Source: CAVVFX01 sp963747535
GTDB taxonomy: Bacteria; Acidobacteriota; Terriglobia; Bryobacterales; Bryobacteraceae
Reading direction: 5' to 3'
DNA: 64,000 bases
Assembly (NCBI GenBank): GCA_963747535.1
Contig: CAVVFX010000023.1
Coordinates: forward strand, 434,001 to 498,000
This document shows positions 1-8,775 of this stretch, one piece after another; the first letter of the stretch is position 1; each line of letters starts with the position of its first letter. A program made the translations under genes and the position numbers. The notes beneath the pieces are model-generated. The model made no database searches and was not told the origin of the DNA. It saw only the letters and a program-made list of their open reading frames with translations.

Positions 1-779
1 CGTATGACATCGTGAAGTCGGGACAACTCGGCCAGATTCGCAAGGTGCACCTGACCTGGAATCGCAACGCTGCGCGGGGGACCGCGACCTATAACATCGA
101 TCCGTCGACCGTGAACTGGAAGGCGTGGCTCGGTCCCGCCCGCGAGCAGCCGTTCGATGCGTATCGCTTCCGGGAGTGGCGCTGGTTCTGGGATTTCGGC
201 GGCGGCGTGTTCGACGATCTGATGGTTCATTACGTCGATATTGCACATTGGTATCTGGACGTCGAACATCCCAGCACGGCGGTGTCGATCGGCGATAAGT
301 TCTCGCGGGAGGAATGGGAGACGCCCGACACCGCGCAAACGCTGCTGCAGTATCATGCGCTCGACGGCACGCCGCGCGCGCAGGTGTACTTCGAATCCAC
401 GTTCATGAATGCGCGCAACGGCGCAATGCTGGAGTTCATGGGGACGGAAGGCACGCTGTATCTCGATCGCGGCCGGTTTGAGGTGATCCCCGAACGCCGC
501 CGCGATGTACACAACAAGAATGCGGCGTTACCGACGGTTCCGGAAATGGATTGGGTGCTGGGCAGCGGTCCGAGAGGCGCGGATTTCTATGACCTGCCGG
601 ATGGCGAGAGTGTCCATCTGAGTAACTGGCTGGAGTGCATTCGCACACGCAAGACGCCGACCGCACCGGTGGAGGCTGGTATCAGCGCGGCGTCAGCTGC
701 CCACATGGGAAATATAGCGCTACGCGGAGGCGGAGTGGCGCAGTGGAAAGATCACGGCGCCAAGAGTGGAATGAGCTGA
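1..779 (+). CDS. Gfo/Idh/MocA-family oxidoreductase, 5' end outside window
   Basis: C-terminal part of a Gfo/Idh/MocA-type NAD(P)-dependent oxidoreductase. The reading frame is open to the left edge (it begins Y-D-I-V-K-S-G-Q-L-G), so the GTG at 12 is internal and the Rossmann domain is missing. Visible are the GQLGQIRKV strand entering the C-terminal domain, the WLGPA.EQPFD segment, the FGGGVFDDLMVHYVDIAHW helix and the terminal ECIRTRK..P.APVEAG motif, all typical of acidobacterial and planctomycete members. The gene at 51070 is a paralogue with the same SGELGEIR and ECIRTRK blocks. The substrate cannot be told from the sequence. Confidence 0.85.
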   Translation, partial: YDIVKSGQLGQIRKVHLTWNRNAARGTATYNIDPSTVNWKAWLGPAREQPFDAYRFREWRWFWDFGGGVFDDLMVHYVDIAHWYLDVEHPSTAVSIGDKFSREEWETPDTAQTLLQYHALDGTPRAQVYFESTFMNARNGAMLEFMGTEGTLYLDRGRFEVIPERRRDVHNKNAALPTVPEMDWVLGSGPRGADFYDLPDGESVHLSNWLECIRTRKTPTAPVEAGISAASAAHMGNIALRGGGVAQWKDHGAKSGMS

Positions 780-1036
780 TCGTCGGCGGCCGCGGGGCAG
801 ACCATGTTTGACGCAGACTCCCGGGCACTCCCGACGTGGCGAAGTGCGCTCGAGTTTCGTTGCTCACCATACTTTCCAGAGCCGCTTGATCTTCTACTAC
901 TTCAATAGCATGGAAGCGTCGGGTTGTTTTGGAGCCGTATTGTCAATAAAGGAGATAAGCCGAAAATCAATGAGGTACAACGATGCGCGGCGGAGGCGGA
1001 AGCGTTCATTCGACAACCGGCAACTTCCGTTTCTGT

Positions 1037-1042
1037 TAGATT
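1037..1042 (+). promoter_or_regulatory. -10-like hexamer for a possibly leaderless deoB
   Basis: TAGATT lies 7 nt before the GTG chosen as the deoB start, and no Shine-Dalgarno is present. A TANNNT box at this distance would place the transcription start at or next to the start codon. Inference only. Confidence 0.35.
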
Positions 1043-1049
1043 CGGATTT

Positions 1050-2213
1050 GTGTTCTCTCGCATAATCTGGATCGTGCTGGACAGTGTCGGCGTGGGCGAA
1101 ATGCCGGATGCCGCGGCGTACGGCGACGCGGGCAGCGACACGCTGGGCAATATCGTCCGTCAGCGCGGGCTCCATGTGCCGAACCTCTGCGCCATGGGCC
1201 TGGGCAATCTGAAGCCGATGGACGGGCTCCCTCGCGCGGCCGATCCTACCGGCTCCTATGGACGCTGCACCCTGGCCTCGCCCGGCAAGGACACTACTAC
1301 CGGCCACTGGGAAATGGTCGGGATTCATCTCGACCGCCCGTTCCCGCTGTTTCCTCACGGCTTCCCGCGCGAGATACTGGACGAGTTCGAGCGGCGCATC
1401 GGACGTTCCTCGATCGGCAACAAGGCCGCGTCCGGCACCGAAATCATTGCGGAGTTAGGCGCGGAACATATGCGCACCGGTTCGCCCATTGTCTACACGT
1501 CGGCCGACAGCGTCTTTCAGGTAGCCGCACACGAGGAAGTGATTCCGCTCTGGGAACAATACAAGATCTGCGAGACAGCGCGGGAGATTCTGCGTGGACC
1601 TTACGAGGTGGGTCGGGTGATCGCGCGCCCGTTTGTCGGCTCGCCGGGGGCGTTCACCCGCACGTCCAACCGGCACGATTACGCGGTCCCGCCGCCGAAG
1701 GGCATGCTGCTTGATCAGTTGGACGACCACAAGGTGGAAGTCTACAGTGTGGGTAAAATTTTCGACGTTTTCCTGGGACGCGGCATTCGCGATCACGTCA
1801 AAACCAAAAACAATGGCGACGGCATGGCCAAAACCCTGGAAGCGATGCGGGAGGCGCCGGCCGGGCTGATTTACGTCAACCTGGTCGACTTCGATCAAAA
1901 CTTCGGGCATCGCAACGATGTAGAGGGTTACGCACGCGCACTCGAAGAGTTCGACGCGTGGCTCGCTGCCTGCACGGGCGAAATGAAGTCGGGCGATCTG
2001 CTGATTCTGACGGCCGACCATGGTTGCGATCCCACCACGCCCTCGACCGATCACAGCCGCGAATACACTCCGCTGCTGGTCTACGGACCCGAAGCGCGTC
2101 ACGGTGTCGATCTCGGAACGCGCGCTACGCTGTCCGACATCGGCCAGACGGTGGCGGAAAACTTTTCTGTTCACATTTCGAAAGGAACCAGTTTTTTACC
2201 TGACATTTTATGA
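1050..2213 (+). CDS. deoB: Phosphopentomutase
   Basis: Interconverts ribose/deoxyribose 1- and 5-phosphates in nucleoside salvage; cytoplasmic, alkaline-phosphatase superfamily. Visible motifs are the metal-binding start WIVLDSVGVGEMPDAAAYGD, the catalytic-threonine segment GKDTTTGHWEM, the FDQNFGHRND motif and the C-terminal metal site ADHGCDPTTPSTDHSREY. The open frame runs back to 924, but homology begins only at FSRIIWIVLDS, so the GTG at 1050 is chosen. That gives 387 aa, normal for the family. The start has no Shine-Dalgarno but has TAGATT 7 nt upstream. The stop overlaps the tpiA start by 4 bp (ATGA), so the two are probably co-translated. Confidence 0.95.
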   Translation: MFSRIIWIVLDSVGVGEMPDAAAYGDAGSDTLGNIVRQRGLHVPNLCAMGLGNLKPMDGLPRAADPTGSYGRCTLASPGKDTTTGHWEMVGIHLDRPFPLFPHGFPREILDEFERRIGRSSIGNKAASGTEIIAELGAEHMRTGSPIVYTSADSVFQVAAHEEVIPLWEQYKICETAREILRGPYEVGRVIARPFVGSPGAFTRTSNRHDYAVPPPKGMLLDQLDDHKVEVYSVGKIFDVFLGRGIRDHVKTKNNGDGMAKTLEAMREAPAGLIYVNLVDFDQNFGHRNDVEGYARALEEFDAWLAACTGEMKSGDLLILTADHGCDPTTPSTDHSREYTPLLVYGPEARHGVDLGTRATLSDIGQTVAENFSVHISKGTSFLPDIL

Positions 2214-2959
2214 GTAAACCCTTGATGGCCGGCAATTGGAAGATGTACAAGACGCCGGCCGAAACCAAACAGTTCTTCGAGAAGTTCAACTCCCTGGTTG
2301 CCGCCGCGCACCATTGCGAGATTCTGATCTGCCCGCCGGCGCTGGATCTGACGACGGCAGTCGACGCGACGCGCGGAACCAATGTGATGATTGGCGCGCA
2401 GAACCTGTATCCCGGTAAAGAAGGAGCCTTTACCGGAGAGATTTCCGGCCACATGATCGTGGCTGCGGGCGCCAGTCATGTACTGATCGGGCATAGCGAA
2501 CGGCGCCAGTATTTTGGCGAGACGAACGATAGCGTGTTTGAGAAGACCAAAGCGGCGTTGGCGATCGGGCTGACTCCGGTGGTGTGCGTCGGGGAAAGAC
2601 TCGAAGAGCGGGAAGGCGGGAAAACAGAAGAGGTTCTGATTACGCAGTTCCGCGAGGGCGTGGGTAGCTTGACGCCGGAGCAGTTTGCCAAGATCGTGAT
2701 CGCGTACGAGCCGGTGTGGGCCATTGGGACCGGCAAAACTGCGACGCCGCAGATTGCGTCGGACGCACATGCGGTGATTCGCAATGAATGTGGCTTGCTG
2801 TTTGGAGTAGAGGCGGCAGCGTCGCTGCGGATTCTTTATGGCGGCAGCGTTAAGCCGGATAATGCCGGGACGCTGATGGCTGAAAAGGAGATCAACGGCG
2901 TGCTGGTGGGTGGCGCGAGTCTGGATCCGGAGTCGTTCGCCAGGATTGTGAATTACTAA
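2210..2959 (+). CDS. tpiA: Triosephosphate isomerase
   Basis: Converts dihydroxyacetone phosphate to glyceraldehyde 3-phosphate in glycolysis and gluconeogenesis. The 249-residue length is normal. Substrate-binding Asn9 and Lys11 (GNWKMYK), electrophile His95 (IGHSERRQ), catalytic base Glu167 (AYEPVWAIGTGK) with the flexible loop 6, and the phosphate-binding LYGGSVKPDN are all present. Its ATG overlaps the deoB stop (ATGA). Pairing with deoB links pentose salvage with triose metabolism. Confidence 0.98.
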   Translation: MSKPLMAGNWKMYKTPAETKQFFEKFNSLVAAAHHCEILICPPALDLTTAVDATRGTNVMIGAQNLYPGKEGAFTGEISGHMIVAAGASHVLIGHSERRQYFGETNDSVFEKTKAALAIGLTPVVCVGERLEEREGGKTEEVLITQFREGVGSLTPEQFAKIVIAYEPVWAIGTGKTATPQIASDAHAVIRNECGLLFGVEAAASLRILYGGSVKPDNAGTLMAEKEINGVLVGGASLDPESFARIVNY

Positions 2960-2988
2960 GGCGACCAGGCGGTCGTGCCCAAAGGTCT

Positions 2989-3285
2989 CTATCCGCCGGC
3001 GATCGCTCCGACAATCAGAAAAGGCTCCGCTCCCGACGCAACGGCTTCGGGCAGGGGCGCGTCCGGCGATTGATGGGACAGGTCCTCTTCGCAGGCGAAA
3101 AATCTCACGAACGGCCGGCGCTGGTGCGTGACGTGATCCCTGAGGGTGCCGCACAGCATCGGATAACGCGCTTCGAGGGCATCGAGCACCGAGCGCTGCG
3201 TCACCTCCCCACTGACCTCGAGTTCCACCTCACCCGCCACGCGCGCCAGCGTCCGCAGATGCGCCGGTAGCACCACCCGAATCAT
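2989..3285 (-). CDS. MoaD/ThiS-family ubiquitin-like protein
   Basis: A 98-aa beta-grasp protein. It begins MIRVVLPAHLRTLARVAGEV and ends in ...GAIAGG. The C-terminal Gly-Gly is the hallmark of sulfur-carrier proteins that are adenylated and thiocarboxylated. The upstream gene stops within its start codon (ATGA overlap), which fixes the ATG at 3285 and implies translational coupling to the Asp-box protein. No MoeB/ThiF-like E1 or MoaE is nearby, so whether it serves molybdopterin, thiamine or another pathway is open. The region between the beta strands (ARYPMLCGTLRDHVTHQRRPFVRFF) is longer than in textbook MoaD. Confidence 0.8.
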   Translation of the reverse strand: MIRVVLPAHLRTLARVAGEVELEVSGEVTQRSVLDALEARYPMLCGTLRDHVTHQRRPFVRFFACEEDLSHQSPDAPLPEAVASGAEPFLIVGAIAGG

Positions 3286-4397
3286 TTGAGGGTTTGCACC
3301 TCGACCGACAGCACGGCCGGAAGATCGCGGACAATCGGCGCCCAATGGTCACCGGCATCGGCCGACGCGTAGACCTGCCCGCCAGTGGTGCCGAAATAAA
3401 TGCCGCAGGAATCCAGCGAATCGACAGCCATGGCGTCCCGCAGCACGTTGACGTAGCAGTCGCTCTGCGGGAGACCGCAACTAAGCGCATCCCACTCGTT
3501 GCCGCCCGTCTGGCTGCGGTACACGCGCAGTTTGCCATCGGGCGGATAATGCTCGGAATCGCTCTTGATCGGGACCACGTAAATGGTTTCCGGCTCGTGG
3601 GCGTGAATATCGAGTGCGAAGCCGAAGTCGGTGGGCAGGTTCCCGCTCACCTCGTGCCACGAATCGCCGGCATCGTCGCTGCGCATCACGTCCCAGTGCT
3701 TCTGCATGAACAGGACGCCGGGGCGCGAAGGGTGCATCGCGATGTGGTGCACGCAATGGCCGACTTCAGCCGTCGGATCGGGAATATGGGCGGAACGTAG
3801 GCCCTGGTTGATGGCCTTCCAGGTCTGGCCGCCGTCGTCAGTACGGAAAGCGCCCGCAGCCGAGATGGCGATGAAGATCCGCTGGGGATCCGCGGGATCG
3901 AGAATGACCGTGTGCAGGCACATCCCACCGGCTCCCGGCGTCCAAGCGGATCCGGTGCCATGGCCGCGCAGTCCGGAAAGTTCCTGCCATGTCCGGGCGC
4001 CATCGGTGGAGCGGAACAGGGCTGCGTCCTCCACTCCGGCGTAAACGGTCTCGGGATCGGTCAGCGACGGTTCGAGATGCCACACACGCGTGAATTCCCA
4101 GGGATGGGGCGTGCCGTCGTACCACTGGTGCGTGCCGGGCACACCGTCGTATACGAACTTGTTGCCGACCGGTTCCCAGGTCTTGCCGCCATCGCTGGAG
4201 CGCTGGATCAACTGTCCGTACCAGCCGGTCGACTGGGATGCGTACAGGCGGTTCGGGTCAACGGGCGACCCCTTGAGGTGGTAGATTTCCCACCCTCCGA
4301 AATGCGGGCCGGAGACGTCCCAGCTTTCGCGCTTCCCATCCGACGTTAGAATAAATGCACCCTTACGTGTGCCTACGAGTACCCGTACGTTACTCAT
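3282..4397 (-). CDS. Sialidase/BNR-type beta-propeller protein
   Basis: A 371-aa protein with at least five Asp-box (S-x-D-x-G-x-T-W) repeats: SSDGGKTW, STDGARTW, TDDGGQTW, SDDAGDSW and SADAGDHW. These mark a VPS10/BNR-like beta-propeller. No signal peptide is visible, so it is probably cytoplasmic. The ATG at 4397 is preceded by AAAGGAG at good spacing; a GTG six bases upstream would sit too close to that Shine-Dalgarno. It overlaps the following MoaD-like gene by 4 bp. The function is unknown; the pairing with a sulfur-carrier protein is more telling than its annotation as a glycosidase, since no glycosidase active site was identified. Confidence 0.8.
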   Translation of the reverse strand: MSNVRVLVGTRKGAFILTSDGKRESWDVSGPHFGGWEIYHLKGSPVDPNRLYASQSTGWYGQLIQRSSDGGKTWEPVGNKFVYDGVPGTHQWYDGTPHPWEFTRVWHLEPSLTDPETVYAGVEDAALFRSTDGARTWQELSGLRGHGTGSAWTPGAGGMCLHTVILDPADPQRIFIAISAAGAFRTDDGGQTWKAINQGLRSAHIPDPTAEVGHCVHHIAMHPSRPGVLFMQKHWDVMRSDDAGDSWHEVSGNLPTDFGFALDIHAHEPETIYVVPIKSDSEHYPPDGKLRVYRSQTGGNEWDALSCGLPQSDCYVNVLRDAMAVDSLDSCGIYFGTTGGQVYASADAGDHWAPIVRDLPAVLSVEVQTLK

Positions 4398-4659
4398 CCT
4401 CACTCCTTTTACTTCGGATTATTATAGCGATTCAGGGAACGTTGCGCGCCCGGCGATGCGGGTCAAAGGGATTGAATTGGGCCGGGGGGCCACTCGTCGG
4501 GATTGCGGGCGCCCTGGGGCGGCCAGTCGCACAACGACACCGCGGGCCACGCCGCGAGCGGATTGGACCCGCATCGGCGGGTCGTAGCGGTCAGAAAATC
4601 GCAAAAGAATATGCGCTGACATCGTCGCCGGGGAGGGCCCGCAGAGATTCGTTTTCAAG

Positions 4660-5601
4660 TCAGGCCGTATTACTTTGGAGCCGCGATTTCCAATCATAAG
4701 GCCGCAATTCTTCCGGGTGAGTTCGTAGGTAAGACAAAACGCGATGTCGTTTCTGCGACCCGCGACCATCATGATCCTCGACGTCGATCACCAAATGGGG
4801 GCGGGTTTCTCCGATGCGCTCAAAAGTTGAACGCCAGCGGGCCTTTACGGCCGACAGCGAAACACCGAGTTCGCCGGCCAACTCCGGATCCGTCGTGCCC
4901 GTGAGCGCCGCCGCCAGCAGTCGCTGATCGGAAGAGCGGAGGCGCAGCAGTGGCTCTCGATAGCTAAAAATAACATTGCCTAGAGACGCAGGCATAAGTT
5001 TCACCGTATCGCGAGTCATCAAGTGGATGGTCCTACCTAGGTCAGGAAACTCTGCGACCGGCTGGTACACCGTTGAACGGCTTACGAAATCTCTCGACGA
5101 TTCGTTGGCTGTCTCATGCAAGATTCTTCGCACGCGAAACCCCCTGTGCCAGTCGGTGAAAGTTGACGCCAGAAGCGTTTGAACCTCGTGCCGCTGCTCC
5201 ATATTGACGAGTTCATCTCTCCATGTACCATACAGGACCACCACGTCCACGCCCTCACCGGCGTTTGCTCGCGCCACTTCATTATGTGTAGCCAGCACCG
5301 GTTGCCGTGAACAAACGCTTTCAATAATCCTGGAGTTGAGATCCGGGCGCGGTGCGGCGATCTCGGCGTCGGCGAAGCTGCTTGAAACAAGAACAGATGC
5401 ACCAAATCCAATCTGACGATAGCCTTTGATCGGCGGGTCGGCCTCAAAGACTGCTGAGGCAAAAAAAGGATCGCGCATCAAAACACGCCACGCTTCGACA
5501 GCGGCCTGGATCCCTACTACGGTATCACCCCGATGTTTGGTTTGAATTGCCAGGCTTGGCTCGATGTCTTTGGGGGTTACGGGGTGCCACAGGATGGACA
5601 T
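4660..5601 (-). CDS. Putative transcriptional regulator with C-terminal LuxR-type HTH
   Basis: A 313-aa protein that I recognise only in part. The C-terminal third contains a LuxR/GerE-like helix-turn-helix at about residues 222-262 (LRSSDQRLLAAALTG, DPELAGELGVSLSAVKARW). The first ~200 residues match no family I can name. A GAGG lies 9 nt before the ATG. It is transcribed away from the PatA/PatG-like protease gene across a 413-bp AT-rich intergenic region, so it is a plausible regulator of the peptide cluster; this is inferred from position alone. Confidence 0.6.
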   Translation of the reverse strand: MSILWHPVTPKDIEPSLAIQTKHRGDTVVGIQAAVEAWRVLMRDPFFASAVFEADPPIKGYRQIGFGASVLVSSSFADAEIAAPRPDLNSRIIESVCSRQPVLATHNEVARANAGEGVDVVVLYGTWRDELVNMEQRHEVQTLLASTFTDWHRGFRVRRILHETANESSRDFVSRSTVYQPVAEFPDLGRTIHLMTRDTVKLMPASLGNVIFSYREPLLRLRSSDQRLLAAALTGTTDPELAGELGVSLSAVKARWRSTFERIGETRPHLVIDVEDHDGRGSQKRHRVLSYLRTHPEELRPYDWKSRLQSNTA

Positions 5602-6014
5602 TCTTGACTTACCTCGGACAATAATAACACCCGAAATTGTAACTAGCTATCTTTTAGATCATTGTGAGGTCCTTATACTTTGTGTATTATTCGAAGGGTG
5701 CTTGGGCTGATACACAGCCTAGGGATGTCAACAAACCGGCTTTTCTGATTTTTCTGACCGACATTTGGCATACGGAGGCAGGTCAAATGGAAGACGGTCG
5801 CAGAAGGGTCATCCGTGGCTTTAGTTATTGCCAGATAACGCCAATTCGCATCGGATGAGTGTGTAATATCAGGCTTCGTAAGTATTCAAATCGATCGATT
5901 AAGTGCGTGAACAAAGAAGTATTCGACTGAGTTTTAGGTCTCGCTTTCCGTAAGTGTCTCAGTTGATGCCAGGATCGGTCCCTAGAAAGGTGTACTGCGA
6001 GGTCCGCGGAAGCT
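5602..6014. promoter_or_regulatory. Divergent intergenic region upstream of the peptide cluster
   Basis: These 413 bp separate the HTH regulator (minus) from the PatA/PatG-like protease (plus) and are visibly more AT-rich than the flanking genes. A 64-codon ORF (5664-5858) has no recognisable product and is not called. I could not pick a single convincing -35/-10 pair. Both divergent promoters must lie here if the peptide array is one operon. Confidence 0.5.
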
Positions 6015-8033
6015 GTGACACAAGACGATTTATCGCGGCTTCTGGCCGGGCTGGAGTCCCTTCAAAAGGAGACGCTGGGAGATCCGGAAATCTGCATCGC
6101 GGTTCTTGATGGACCGGTTGATATGGGTCACCCGTGTTTCAAGGGGGCAGACCTAACACGCGATGCGACGTTGGTGAATGAACCCGCCGGCGCGGGAACG
6201 ATGTCTGTTCATGGAACGCATGTCACAAGCATTATTTTCGGACAGCCCGGCGGGCCAGTGCCGGGAATCGCGCCGCGCTGTCGGGGCCTCATCCTGCCGG
6301 TGTTCGGAGATGGAAAGCGGCCGTCACTTTCGCAGCTCGATCTCGCGCGGGCCATCGAGCAGGCGGTACAGGGTGGCGCGCACATCATTAATATCAGCGG
6401 CGGTCAGCGATCTCCCAACGGCGAAGGTGATGCGCTGCTCGCCCGCGCCGTGCAGCATTGCGTGGAGAGTGGCGTGCTTGTGGTTGCCGCTGCTGGTAAC
6501 GATGGGTGCGAGTGCTTGCATGTTCCAGCGTCTCTCTCGTCCGTCCTCGCAGTGGGTGCTTTGGGGACCGACGGGAAACCGCTCGAAATCAGCAACTGGG
6601 GAGAAGCGTACAGATCCAAGGGGGTGCTCGCTCCCGGCGAGAACATCCTGGGTGCGGTTCCTGGGGGCGGCACGGCTCGCCTTACGGGCAGTAGTTTCGC
6701 CACGCCGATTGTATCGGGCGTGGCCGCTTTATTGTTGAGTATTGAGAGGCAAAAGAGTGGAAAGATCGAGCCCCTTGCAGTTCGCGAAGTTATTCTGAGG
6801 AGTTCGTACAAGTGTGAGCCGCGCGAAAACATCGGATGTCATCGGTTCCTATCCGGTGCTCTGAATGTCGAGGGGGCCTACGCGCTAATCAAAGACGGAG
6901 GGTATGAGGAAACCATGGTAAATTCCGAAGTGACTGAAGGGGCCCCCGGTGCTGAAACCGCTGCGCCCGGCGGGCTCCCCGAGCGAGCTTTAGCCGCTGC
7001 GGTTGGATCAACTGCCGTTAGTCCGGCCGCGGCCCCGCCACGGGCGTTGGCTGTCTCCGGGCCGAACACCGGACCAGGCGTGGTGGCCGGCGGGGTGGTA
7101 CCCAGTTGCGGTTGCTCCACTGTGCAATCCAACGTGTTTGTGGTCGGCAACGTCAGCTTCGATTTCGGCACCGAGGCCCGACGCGATTCTTTCCGCCAAC
7201 TGATGCCGAGCGTAGAGGTGACCCGGCCCGATGGCACGACCGTCTTTTCGCCGCCTAACCCTTACGACACCAGGCAACTGTTGGCATACCTGAATGCCAG
7301 CCCGTGGGAATCCACGAAACTGATCTGGACCTTTAATCTGGACTTGACGCCGATCTATGCCATCGAGGCCGAGGTGCCGTACGCGGAGGAAGTGTACAAG
7401 GGTCTGCGCATGGCCTTAGCCGGCGAGACCCTGCCGACCACCGATATCAATTATGTCTCGCGGGTGTCGGTGTCGGGGGTTCTGACCAGCCGCACGGTAC
7501 AATTATTCTCCGGTCAGACTGTGCCTGTGGTCAGGGCACAGGCTCGCGGTCTATACAGTTGGAACGAAAATCAGTTGGTCAGCCAAGTGGTGGCCGCAGT
7601 GACGGCCACTCAGCAGCCCGAAAACTCCGCCGCATATGCGACCGCTGCCGAAACCGCTCTGCGTAATTTCATCGATTACGTTTATTATCAGCTTCGCAAC
7701 CTGGGTCAAGCCTCGTCGGATCGCGCTCTGAACTACAGTGCAACCAACGCGTTTGCAGCCGCCGAAGGCATCGCCAAGGCCATGAACCCGGCTTCGGTCG
7801 GCATGGTTACACCCATAGCGGGTCAGACAGGAATCTATACCTTGAGCAGCATTTCGACGACCCGGAGTCCGTTCTGTAGAATGGGTTCGGATTGCTGGGA
7901 CGTCCAGCTCACGTTTTTCGATCCAGAGAATTCCAATCGAGCGAACACGGTCATTCTACTGACCGTGGATGTCAGCGACGAGATGCCCGTCAGCATCGCG
8001 CCCGTCCGCTTCTTCGCAGTACCAGGTTCCTAA
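6015..8033 (+). CDS. PatA/PatG-family cyanobactin-type maturation protease
   Basis: A 672-aa subtilisin-like (S8) protease of the family that cleaves cyanobactin precursor peptides. Residues ~22-290 form the protease domain with Asp32 (AVLDGPVDMGHPCF), His66 (SVHGTHVTS), Asn162 (AAAGNDGCECLHVP) and Ser227 (TGSSFATPIVSG). The DGPVD, HPCF and NDGCECLHVP blocks are characteristic of PatA/PatG rather than general subtilisins. A Pro/Ala/Gly-rich linker (~300-362) leads to SCGC and then a PatG C-terminal-type domain that opens with FDFGTEARRDSF (382-393) and continues through IWTFNLDLTPIYAIEAEVP and RGLYSW. PatG's N-terminal oxidase domain is absent. The start is GTG with a weak ribosome site. It lies 21 bp before the first peptide gene. 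Confidence 0.93.
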   Translation: MTQDDLSRLLAGLESLQKETLGDPEICIAVLDGPVDMGHPCFKGADLTRDATLVNEPAGAGTMSVHGTHVTSIIFGQPGGPVPGIAPRCRGLILPVFGDGKRPSLSQLDLARAIEQAVQGGAHIINISGGQRSPNGEGDALLARAVQHCVESGVLVVAAAGNDGCECLHVPASLSSVLAVGALGTDGKPLEISNWGEAYRSKGVLAPGENILGAVPGGGTARLTGSSFATPIVSGVAALLLSIERQKSGKIEPLAVREVILRSSYKCEPRENIGCHRFLSGALNVEGAYALIKDGGYEETMVNSEVTEGAPGAETAAPGGLPERALAAAVGSTAVSPAAAPPRALAVSGPNTGPGVVAGGVVPSCGCSTVQSNVFVVGNVSFDFGTEARRDSFRQLMPSVEVTRPDGTTVFSPPNPYDTRQLLAYLNASPWESTKLIWTFNLDLTPIYAIEAEVPYAEEVYKGLRMALAGETLPTTDINYVSRVSVSGVLTSRTVQLFSGQTVPVVRAQARGLYSWNENQLVSQVVAAVTATQQPENSAAYATAAETALRNFIDYVYYQLRNLGQASSDRALNYSATNAFAAAEGIAKAMNPASVGMVTPIAGQTGIYTLSSISTTRSPFCRMGSDCWDVQLTFFDPENSNRANTVILLTVDVSDEMPVSIAPVRFFAVPGS

Positions 8034-8054
8034 ATTCAAACAAGGGAGAGACCC

Positions 8055-8216
8055 ATGCAACTTCCAGTTCAGAGTTCCCCTGTCCGTCGGGAACTGTTAA
8101 CGACAGATTTTTTGGTTTGTGACGCCGGCGTGGAACCGTCGCAGTCGGTCTGCGACAACCTCCGCGGAACGGCTCAGGAAATCTGTTACGCCCTGGAGTA
8201 CGGAATTTCCGAGTAA
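8055..8216 (+). CDS. Putative RiPP precursor peptide 1 (Cys-containing core)
   Basis: A 53-aa peptide gene with GGGAGAG just before its ATG. The leader carries MQLPVQSSPVRR, matching the LPxQ..PVxR box of cyanobactin precursors, then GVEPS at residues ~25-29. That motif equals the protease recognition sequence before the second core of patellamide precursor PatE. The predicted core (24 residues after GVEPS) starts QSVCDNL and has two Cys (VC and IC) before an acidic tail ending GISE. It has the shortest leader of the array. Confidence 0.75.
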   Translation: MQLPVQSSPVRRELLTTDFLVCDAGVEPSQSVCDNLRGTAQEICYALEYGISE

Positions 8217-8240
8217 AAAGACAGGAAAGAAGGACAGATC

Positions 8241-8441
8241 ATGAAAATGCTTGGCATCAAGGACCAGAACGTTTCGCTCGAGAATGCGTTGCGGTTGCCG
8301 CTCCAGGTGCGGCCGCTTGAGCGAGCCATGTTTACATCCGACTCCATTGAGTCGGATTCGTCGGGAGTCGAGCCTCAGGCCAGCCTGATACATTGCAGCC
8401 CGAAGACCGGATGCAAATTGATAACCGTACCTGGAACTTAG
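8241..8441 (+). CDS. Putative RiPP precursor peptide 2 (two-Cys core)
   Basis: A 66-aa peptide with GAAGGA before the ATG (a second ATG at 8247 is also usable). The leader box is LRLPLQVRPLERAMF, followed by SSGVEPQ. The predicted core after GVEPQ is ASLIHCSPKTGCKLITVPGT, with a C-x5-C loop and Gly before the second Cys. It is the second gene of the array, 24 bp after peptide 1. Confidence 0.8.
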   Translation: MKMLGIKDQNVSLENALRLPLQVRPLERAMFTSDSIESDSSGVEPQASLIHCSPKTGCKLITVPGT

Positions 8442-8491
8442 TTAGTGAGCGGTCATTTATTTAACCAGATCAGATCGAAAGGACATGAACA

Positions 8492-8659
8492 ATGAACAAC
8501 GGAATTACTTCGGTAGGAACCGGACTTCGCATGCCGGTGCAAGCGGCCCCCATCAATCGATCCACTATGAGCTCCAGTCTGGCGGGCGATTCAGGCGTAG
8601 AGCCTTCCATACTGCTCACGGCCGCGCTGATCGCGCTTGGCACGTGGCTCTTCTCTTAA
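8492..8659 (+). CDS. Putative RiPP precursor peptide 3 (hydrophobic core)
   Basis: A 55-aa peptide with AAAGGA upstream. The leader is GLRMPVQAAPINRSTM, then DSGVEPS. The predicted core ILLTAALIALGTWLFS has no Cys and is almost wholly hydrophobic, like a membrane-active or circular-bacteriocin segment. An overlapping ATG at 8485 opens a longer frame with no leader box; the frame given here carries the family motif. Confidence 0.78.
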   Translation: MNNGITSVGTGLRMPVQAAPINRSTMSSSLAGDSGVEPSILLTAALIALGTWLFS

Positions 8660-8775
8660 TTCGGCTGGGGTAGAACAACCCCTAGATTGTCTCAGTGTGA
8701 TCAGGTTGGCTTACGGCATCGGGCGACGATGCTCAAGAAGATTCGAAAAGCGCAAGATTTGGAAGGAGTGAACAA

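Noticed and set aside
2171..3154. 327-aa minus-strand ORF
   Set aside because: Antisense to tpiA and low complexity.
4404..4659. ORFs between the propeller gene and the HTH regulator
   Set aside because: Frames are GC-rich shadows with no recognisable product.
5664..5858. 64-aa ORF in the divergent region
   Set aside because: No family, no good ribosome site, and sits where promoters are expected.
8485..8673. ATG-initiated 62-aa frame
   Set aside because: Overlaps peptide 3 in another frame and lacks the leader box.
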